From positions 1 through 10,832 of the forward strand of contig DASTCC010000409.1 in NCBI GenBank assembly GCA_035711465.1: a DNA stretch of 10,832 bases, given 5' to 3'. The stretch is from DASTCC01 sp035711465 (GTDB lineage Bacteria > Acidobacteriota > Vicinamibacteria > Vicinamibacterales > SCN-69-37). Below the pieces are notes generated by a model. The model saw only the letters and a list, made by a program, of their open reading frames with translations, was not told the DNA's origin and did not search any database. Below, one piece after another: positions 6,668 through 10,832 of this stretch (the first letter of the stretch is position 1; every line of letters starts with the position of its first letter). A program made the translations under genes and the position numbers.

Positions 6668-6988
6668 CTACCGTCCCGCCTTCTTCAAACGGAGACCGGC
6701 CCACATCTTCTGCTGCACTGCCCGCGCCGTCTCGAGCGCGTCGGCGCCGGACGCGGTCAGCGCGAAGAAGCGGCGGGCCCGTCCGGCCGAGCCTTCATCG
6801 TGCGGCGAGACGTAGCCCTTGCTCTCGAGGCGATCGAGCGTGGCGTAGACCGCACCGATCGAGACGGCGCGTCCGGTGCGCGATTCGATCTCCCGCCGAA
6901 TCTCCATGCCGTAGCTCTCGTCGCCGAGCCTGGCGACGGCCAGGAGCACGATCTGCTCGAACTCGCCCAGGTAGTCGCCACGGCCCAT
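6668..6988 (-). CDS. PadR-family transcriptional regulator (acidobacterial type)
   Basis: This 106-residue protein is a small winged-helix regulator of the PadR family. Residues 1-75 are the DNA-binding domain: LGEFEQIVLLAVARLGDESYGMEI, then IGAVYATLDRLESKGYVSPHDEG, which contains the recognition helix and wing. Residues 76-106 are a short C-terminal helix for dimerisation (TASGADALETARAVQQKMWAGL). It matches the acidobacterial PadR subgroup normally found beside ADOP permeases. The ATG at 6986-6988 has no ribosome site and sits 6 nt after a -10 box, so the mRNA is probably leaderless. The permease ATG follows the padR TAG after 2 nt, so both proteins should be made from one transcript. The protein probably represses its own promoter through the palindrome at 6995-7011; the inducing signal is unknown. 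Confidence 0.95.
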   Translation of the reverse strand: MGRGDYLGEFEQIVLLAVARLGDESYGMEIRREIESRTGRAVSIGAVYATLDRLESKGYVSPHDEGSAGRARRFFALTASGADALETARAVQQKMWAGLRLKKAGR

Positions 6989-6994
6989 GCGTTA

Positions 6995-7023
6995 TTTCTA
7001 CAACATAGAAACTCAAGAGTCAA
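6995..7023 (-). promoter_or_regulatory. padR promoter, leaderless type, with palindromic operator over the -10 box
   Basis: On the minus strand TTGACT (7023-7018), 17 nt and TAGAAA (7000-6995) form a good sigma-70-like promoter. The -10 box is followed by only 6 nt before the padR ATG (6988), so transcription should start at or next to the start codon. TTTCTA (7011-7006), TGTTG and TAGAAA (7000-6995) form a perfect 6-bp inverted repeat that includes the -10 box, a natural repressor site for a dimeric PadR protein. The -35 box overlaps the TGA of the cyclase gene (7022-7020). The AT-richness stands out from the surrounding DNA. Confidence 0.75.
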
Positions 7024-7883
7024 CGGCCGTCGGGCACGATCGCCATCGCCCGCAACGGCCCGCCGCTGCCGCCGCCGATCTTCATCGGCAGCGCGATCAC
7101 GTACGCGCCCGTCGCCGGCACCCGATCGAGCATCGTCAGGTTCTCGAACGCGGGGATGTTGGCGGCCGAGAGCGTACGGTGCGTCTCGAAGAGCGTCGAC
7201 TGGCCGAAGTCGATGCTCGCCGTATCGATGCCGACGGCGTCGACGCGGCGGTTCGCGACCAGCCATCTGGCGGCATCGGGGTGGAGACCCGGGAAGTGCA
7301 GCTTCGCGACGGCGTCGGGACCGCGCTCGGCCGTACCCAGATACCGCGCGGCGTCCGGCCACCGGCGCGAGAATCCCGTCCGCAGCAGGAGGATCGATCC
7401 GTCGGGAATGCGCCCGTGCGTCTTCTCCCACGCTTCGAGATCGGTCACGGCGACCTGGAGGTCCGCGTTGGCTTCCGCGGCGGCCGCGAGATCGATGACG
7501 ACGGCCGGACTGACGAGTCGATCGAGCGGCACCTGGTCGGCCGACTGCTGGCCCTCGGCGAAATGCCGCGGCGCGTCGAGGTGCGTGCCGCCGTGCTCGG
7601 CGGTGAAGAAGTTGTTCGCCGCGTAGTAATAGCCGGCCGGCGTCGGCCCATCGGACACCTTGTCGATCCGGAAGCGATCGGCCGTCGGCCAGAAGATCGT
7701 CTGCTCGTCGAAGGTGTGAGACAAGTCGACGAACTGCGCCCGCGACAGGTCGACGGACTGCGACGGCGTCCCTGGCGCAAGCGCGGGCCGCGTACAGCCG
7801 GCGAGCGACAGGACGAGCAACGGGGCGCCCAATCGGGCCAGCCGTCGATGCGAAGCGGTGTGTCGTGTCATTTTCACCATCAT
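7020..7883 (-). CDS. Cyclase-family (kynurenine formamidase-like) metal-dependent hydrolase, lipoprotein
   Basis: The 287-residue protein belongs to the cyclase family (PF04199), which includes KynB-type arylformamidases. Its signature HGGTHLDAPRHF lies at residues 97-108, giving the expected metal-binding His and Asp residues. FVDLSHTFDEQTIFWP (51-66) is the normal opening strand of the fold, and later parts include ILLLRTGFSRRW and VDAVGIDTASIDFGQS. The N-terminus is an export signal with a perfect lipobox (LVLSLAGC, Cys30), so it should act outside the cytoplasm, anchored to a membrane. That is unlike the cytoplasmic tryptophan-degrading enzymes, so kynurenine is not a safe substrate. The first ATG (7883) overlaps the TGA of the HAD gene (ATGA), which suggests coupled translation. 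The GGAGG at 7885-7889 fits better with the second ATG (7880) or the GTG (7877), so the exact start is uncertain by a few codons. It is the last gene of the run. Confidence 0.9.
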   Translation of the reverse strand: MMVKMTRHTASHRRLARLGAPLLVLSLAGCTRPALAPGTPSQSVDLSRAQFVDLSHTFDEQTIFWPTADRFRIDKVSDGPTPAGYYYAANNFFTAEHGGTHLDAPRHFAEGQQSADQVPLDRLVSPAVVIDLAAAAEANADLQVAVTDLEAWEKTHGRIPDGSILLLRTGFSRRWPDAARYLGTAERGPDAVAKLHFPGLHPDAARWLVANRRVDAVGIDTASIDFGQSTLFETHRTLSAANIPAFENLTMLDRVPATGAYVIALPMKIGGGSGGPLRAMAIVPDGR

Positions 7884-8500
7884 CCCTCCAGACGGACGCC
7901 GAGGTCCTCGACGATCGCACTCAGATCGACGGCGGGGGTGTAGACCTCTGCTGGCAAGCCGAGCGCGCGAGCGGCCTCGACGTAGGCCGGTTTGTCGTCG
8001 ACGAACAGCGTCTCGGCGGGCGTCGCGTTGGCGATCCGCAGGCCCGCTTCGAAAAACGCCGCGTCGGGTTTGACGACGCCGAGCTCGTACGACAGCGCGA
8101 AGGCGTGCATCGACGACAGCGGCGCCGCGTAGTGCCGGCGCAGCCAGTCGAAGTGGAGCGCGTTGGTGTTGCTGGCGAGGACGAGCGTCAGTCCGGCGCG
8201 GCGAAGCCGCGGCACCAGCTGCCACACCGGCTCGTTCGGCGTGAAGATGTCGGCCCACGCGCGGGCGACGTCCTCGTCGGACGCCGAGATGCCGCACACG
8301 TTCTTCAGACGTGCCACGAAGGCCGCGGTGTCGATCCGACCGCAATCGAAGTCGAGCTCCAGCCCGGACGCGAAGACGCGCTCGCGCACGTCGGCGGCGC
8401 CGAGCCCGTCGCGGCCCAGCGTCGCGAGCGCCCGGCAGGCGCGGTCGTGATCGAAGAACGTGACGACGTTGCCGAGATCGAAGAGGACCGCGCGCAGCAC
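7880..8500 (-). CDS. HAD-superfamily phosphatase, YihX-like
   Basis: The 206-residue cytoplasmic protein shows the four HAD motifs: FDLGNV (Asp8 nucleophile), LVLASNTN (Ser110), GVVKPD (Lys144) and LFVDDK (Asp168/Asp169). A helical cap lies between motifs I and II at about residues 17-90. The Gly at the position two after the nucleophile (DLG rather than DxD) and the SNTN and VVKPD patterns recall E. coli YihX, a sugar-phosphate phosphatase, so a small phosphorylated metabolite is the likely substrate; the exact one is unknown. The start is GTG at 8498-8500, 7 nt after the stop of the M24 gene and with only a weak upstream GGG, so it probably depends on translation from that gene. Its own stop overlaps the start of the cyclase gene. 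Confidence 0.88.
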   Translation of the reverse strand: MLRAVLFDLGNVVTFFDHDRACRALATLGRDGLGAADVRERVFASGLELDFDCGRIDTAAFVARLKNVCGISASDEDVARAWADIFTPNEPVWQLVPRLRRAGLTLVLASNTNALHFDWLRRHYAAPLSSMHAFALSYELGVVKPDAAFFEAGLRIANATPAETLFVDDKPAYVEAARALGLPAEVYTPAVDLSAIVEDLGVRLEG

Positions 8501-8507
8501 GACCCGA

Positions 8508-9938
8508 TCAGCGGCGGATGGCGCGATCGCTGAGGCCGGGCTCGGCCATCAGCTTCTCGATGTCGGCGATCTCGATCGGCACGAAGGCGCTCATGATCTC
8601 GACGCCGGTCTCGGTGATCAGAATCATGTCCTCGAGCCGCAGGCCGAGATGCTCGTCCTCGATCCGGAACTGCGGCTCGATCGTGAAGATCCGGCCGGGC
8701 TCGAAGGTCTCGGCCTGCAGGCCGCCGACGTCGTGCACCTCGAGGCCGACGTTGTGGCCGAGGCTGCGGACGTTGGTGCGATTGCGGAAGCCTGCGACCA
8801 TGCGCTCGGCCGCGGCGCGAACCTTCGCGTCGGTGAACGTGAAGTCCGTCATGACCCGATCCATCTTCCCCACCGCCTCGCGGACGACGTCGGCCGGCGT
8901 CGCGTGGACCTCGATCGAGGTCAGCAGCGCCTGATAGAGCCGCAGGTAGATCGTGTACATCTCGCGCTGCCGCGGCGAGAACCTGCCGTTGGCCGGGAAG
9001 ATGCGCGTGACGTCGGACTGATGGTTCTTGAAGTCCGGCGCGTAGTCGAACTGCACGAGATCGCCGTCGGCGAGCTTCGCGGTGGCGCGATGGTAGTGCG
9101 TGTAGTAGGTGTTCGGACCGGTGGCGACGAGCGCGAAGTACGACGGCCCGAAGGCGCCGTGCTTCTTGAACACGAACTCGGCGTCGGCCTGGAGCTCGTA
9201 TTCGTACATCCCCGGCCGCGCGTCGCGCATCGCTTCCATGATGCCGAGGCCGGCGATGCGCGTCGCCTCGCGAATCACCGCGATCTCGCGGGCGCTCTTC
9301 ACGGCTCGGAGCGCGTCGAGGATCGGATCGAGATCCTTGATCTCCGATCTGGGCGCGGCGGCTTTGAGCTTCTCGACGAACTGCAGTTCACGCGAGGTGC
9401 GGCCGTCCCACGGGTCGCGCTGGTTGGCGGCCCAGAGCCGGGTCGGGTCGCCCGAGGACTGGCTGCCGAGCACCTCGGCGCGATGCGGCGTGTAGATGGT
9501 CCGGCCCTCCGCGGCGAGCGTCTGGATCGCAGCGCTGAATCCCTCGACGTCGACGACGGCCTCGGCGCCCGTCGCTTTCACCGCCTCCGGACCCGGCGTC
9601 AGCGCTGGCCCGTACGCGCTGGTCTCGCGCCGCTCGTTTCGCGGCAGCAGAAAAATCGTCGTCCGCTTCGAGCGTCCGTCGATGATCGCCGCCGCGCGCG
9701 GTTCCACGACGCCGGTGAGATAGAAGAACTGGTTGTTCTGGCGCAGCGGCATCTCGCCCGGGGGCTCGGTCGTGCCGCGAACGACGGCGACGGCCTCGCC
9801 GATCTGCGCCATCACCTTCTGCCGGCGCCCGGCGAACTCTTCCGCGGGAAAGACATCGGTGCCGCGATAGACGGGCTGCGCGGCGAGCCAGGCGCCGCCG
9901 GCGAGAACGGCCACGAGTATCAGGGCCGAGCGGGTCAT
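8508..9938 (-). CDS. Secreted M24 metallopeptidase, aminopeptidase P-like
   Basis: The 476-residue protein has a cleavable signal peptide (TRSALILVAVLAGGAWLAA, probable cut near residue 20-21). Residues 25-180 form an aminopeptidase P N-terminal-like domain (FAGRRQKVMAQIGEAVAVVRG, NNQFFYLTGV). Residues 210-465 form the pita-bread catalytic domain. The five expected metal ligands can be placed: Asp298 (VQFDYAPD), Asp309 (HQSDVTRIF), His395 (LGHNVGLEVHD), Glu421 (TIEPQF) and Glu436 (RLEDMILIT). The catalytic set is complete, so it should be an active dinuclear-metal peptidase, with Xaa-Pro peptides the likely substrates by family. The signal peptide puts it in the periplasm or outside the cell, unlike cytoplasmic PepP. 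The ATG at 9936-9938 has a good GGAGG about 8 nt upstream. The HAD gene follows after 7 nt. It lies 39 nt after the MOSC gene, with a hairpin between them. Confidence 0.94.
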   Translation of the reverse strand: MTRSALILVAVLAGGAWLAAQPVYRGTDVFPAEEFAGRRQKVMAQIGEAVAVVRGTTEPPGEMPLRQNNQFFYLTGVVEPRAAAIIDGRSKRTTIFLLPRNERRETSAYGPALTPGPEAVKATGAEAVVDVEGFSAAIQTLAAEGRTIYTPHRAEVLGSQSSGDPTRLWAANQRDPWDGRTSRELQFVEKLKAAAPRSEIKDLDPILDALRAVKSAREIAVIREATRIAGLGIMEAMRDARPGMYEYELQADAEFVFKKHGAFGPSYFALVATGPNTYYTHYHRATAKLADGDLVQFDYAPDFKNHQSDVTRIFPANGRFSPRQREMYTIYLRLYQALLTSIEVHATPADVVREAVGKMDRVMTDFTFTDAKVRAAAERMVAGFRNRTNVRSLGHNVGLEVHDVGGLQAETFEPGRIFTIEPQFRIEDEHLGLRLEDMILITETGVEIMSAFVPIEIADIEKLMAEPGLSDRAIRR

Positions 9939-9951
9939 GCGCGAACCTCCC

Positions 9952-9968
9952 GGCGCCGGTGAGGCGCC
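9952..9968 (-). other. Intercistronic hairpin between the MOSC and M24 genes
   Basis: GGCGCC (9952-9957) and GGCGCC (9963-9968) form a perfect 6-bp stem with a 5-nt loop, just upstream of the M24 ribosome site (GGGAGG on the minus strand). It is not followed by a U run, so it is more likely an mRNA stability or attenuation element, or chance, than an intrinsic terminator. Confidence 0.45.
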
Positions 9969-9977
9969 CGCGCCAGC

Positions 9978-10541
9978 TTACTCCGGGCGGGACGGCAGCC
10001 GGACGACGGCGTCGCCGGGCCGGACCTGTCCGGGCGAGATCACCCGCGCGTTCAGACCGCGGAGACGGAGCTTGCGGCCGGTTGCCGAGTTGACGAACTT
10101 CATGGCGTCGACGCCGAAGCGCGACACGAACTTGTGGCAGCCGGTGTGCGGCTCGGTCGTGACTTCGAGCACCGCGTCGCCGATCCGCAGCCGCGATCCG
10201 GCTGGGAGGGCCTCTTCGCTGAGATCGAGATCGACGAACAGCTGATCGCCGGCGAGCGGCCAACGGGTTTCGTCGCCGGCGATCAGGGCGATGGTGCGGG
10301 CGCCCATGATGTTGATCTGCATCAGCGGGTGGGCGCGGCCGTCAGGCGTGCGCCGGCTGCCACGGGTGCTCCAGTTGTCGCCGACCAACCCCTCCGCCCC
10401 GTCCAGCTGCCCGGCTCGAAGCACCTCCCGCGCCCCGATCGCCGGGCGTCGGACGACCATCCGCAGGACGCCCTGGTCCCTCGGGGCGCGGCGAATCTCG
10501 CTGAGGCCCTGCTCGAGCTGGGCAATAGTCAGGTGCGTCAT
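9978..10541 (-). CDS. MOSC-domain protein
   Basis: The 187-residue cytoplasmic protein is a stand-alone MOSC domain, related to the C-terminal domain of molybdenum cofactor sulfurases and to YiiM. Visible family elements are GLVGDNWSTRG (51-61), QINIMGARTIALIAGDE (75-91), WPLAGDQLFVDLDLSEEALP (94-113) and, most important, PHTGCHKFVSRFG (131-143) with the conserved Cys135, followed by RLRGLNARVISPG. In related proteins this Cys carries sulfur or contacts the molybdenum cofactor, so sulfur transfer or reduction of N-hydroxylated compounds are possible roles; no partner gene in the window settles this. The ATG at 10539-10541 fits the family N-terminus. No ribosome site is seen, and a TATACT box ends 6 nt before the ATG, which suggests a leaderless mRNA. 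It is the first gene of the minus-strand run and is divergent from the lipoprotein gene at 10680. Confidence 0.92.
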   Translation of the reverse strand: MTHLTIAQLEQGLSEIRRAPRDQGVLRMVVRRPAIGAREVLRAGQLDGAEGLVGDNWSTRGSRRTPDGRAHPLMQINIMGARTIALIAGDETRWPLAGDQLFVDLDLSEEALPAGSRLRIGDAVLEVTTEPHTGCHKFVSRFGVDAMKFVNSATGRKLRLRGLNARVISPGQVRPGDAVVRLPSRPE

Positions 10542-10547
10542 CGCGCC

Positions 10548-10553
10548 AGTATA
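10548..10553 (-). promoter_or_regulatory. Probable -10 box of a leaderless promoter for the MOSC gene
   Basis: On the minus strand TATACT (10553-10548) is followed by 6 nt and the MOSC ATG. It is a near-consensus -10 in otherwise GC-rich DNA. No good -35 is found 16-18 nt upstream (CAGCCG is the sequence at 17 nt). The geometry is the same as at the padR promoter, which supports it. Confidence 0.5.
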
Positions 10554-10570
10554 GCGAGGCGGCCAGACAG

Positions 10571-10600
10571 CGGCTGCTGCCGGAGCAGTCCGGAGCGGCG
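10571..10600. other. GC-rich hairpin-prone segment in the divergent intergenic region
   Basis: CTGCT (10574-10578) and AGCAG (10584-10588) pair around a GCCGG loop, and CCGGAGC occurs twice in direct repeat nearby. The segment lies between the divergent MOSC and lipoprotein genes and could be an operator or simply a GC-rich structure. Nothing else is visible in 10542-10679. Confidence 0.25.
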
Positions 10601-10679
10601 TTTAACGAGCGCCGACTCAGCTGGGCCCGGCCGGCGACGTCCTGTGTACGTTTCTGCGCCCCCGTTCGTTTATGCGCGT

Positions 10680-10832
10680 ATGAGGACTGAAGCTTCTCGA
10701 TCCGCAATCGGCGTCGGTCTGGCCTTGACGTGCCTGCTCGCGGCATGCGGCGACGACCGATCGTTTCCGACACGCCCGAGCCCGCAGAACGATCCGGGAA
10801 CACCGGCGGTTAGAGTGACGAGGCTCACCGTC
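10680..10832 (+). CDS. Putative lipoprotein, N-terminal part only
   Basis: The frame from the ATG at 10680-10682 stays open for 51 codons to the window edge. It begins MRTEASRSAIGVGLALTCLL and continues to AACGDDRSF, giving a basic start, a hydrophobic stretch and a lipobox (LAAC) with lipidated Cys near residue 25; the following DD could affect sorting. A Ser/Pro/Asn-rich linker (PTRPSPQNDPGTPAV) follows and then VTRLTV, which looks like the opening strand of an Ig-like or other beta domain. The function cannot be told from this part. No ribosome site precedes the ATG. A three-codon frame (10672-10683, ATG CGC GTA TGA) ends in an ATGA overlap with this start. It is the only probable complete-start gene on the plus strand. 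Confidence 0.65.
   Translation, partial: MRTEASRSAIGVGLALTCLLAACGDDRSFPTRPSPQNDPGTPAVRVTRLTV

Noticed and set aside
6666..6704. Permease start 13 codons further upstream inside padR
   Set aside because: The family N-terminus begins at MPPPRLPRALLGL, and the ATG at 6665 lies directly after the padR stop. The extra residues (GRSPFEEGGTVA) are padR sequence in another frame.
7884..8345. Upstream extension of the cyclase frame to 441 residues
   Set aside because: The extension lies wholly inside the HAD phosphatase gene in another frame, and it would bury the lipoprotein signal peptide.
8460..9962. A 500-codon plus-strand open frame opposite the M24 peptidase gene
   Set aside because: The opposite strand carries a complete M24 catalytic set and a signal peptide. 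The plus-strand translation is low-complexity and matches nothing I recognise.

Overview
The window is GC-rich bacterial DNA, densely coded, and almost every gene lies on the minus strand. The clearest taxonomic pointer is a PadR-type regulator followed two bases later by an 882-residue MacB/FtsX-type permease with an ADOP layout (N-terminal cytoplasmic segment, then duplicated FtsX cores). That pair is characteristic of Acidobacteriota. High GC, several secreted or lipid-anchored zinc-enzyme-like proteins and an ECF42-type sigma factor fit a soil acidobacterium, perhaps of the Vicinamibacteria; the class is an inference.

Layout from left to right. Positions 1-248 hold a short plus-strand reading frame that looks like the inside of a glycogen-debranching-type enzyme but loses family resemblance near 134. 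Positions 161-1768 are a two-gene minus-strand unit, a DGPF/YCII protein followed by an ECF42 sigma factor, with a good match to the ECF42 self-promoter (TGTCGA, 17 nt, CGAC) at 1806-1832. Positions 1855-2811 encode a secreted HExxH protein of unknown function. Positions 2812-3299 contain no convincing gene. They hold two heptanucleotide arrays with G-quadruplex potential on opposite strands, and a 145-nt imperfect hairpin (3130-3274). Positions 3300-3929 encode a DUF922-type HExxH lipoprotein. Positions 4017-6988 are the padR-ADOP permease pair, driven by an apparently leaderless promoter with a palindrome over its -10 box. Positions 7020-10541 are a tightly packed minus-strand run: MOSC protein, secreted M24/aminopeptidase P-like protein, HAD phosphatase and cyclase-family lipoprotein. 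A divergent plus-strand lipoprotein gene starts at 10680 and leaves the window.

Two regulatory circuits can be read from the sequence: an ECF42 sigma factor probably activating its own operon, and a PadR repressor probably controlling its own transcription and that of the downstream permease. The four-gene run looks like one transcription unit of hydrolytic or metal-dependent enzymes, but nothing in the sequence links the four products to one pathway. I found no CRISPR array, transposase, tRNA or rRNA, and no complete system that is clearly undescribed. The least explained parts are the structured intergenic block at 2984-3274, the HExxH protein next to it and the debranching-enzyme remnant at the left edge.
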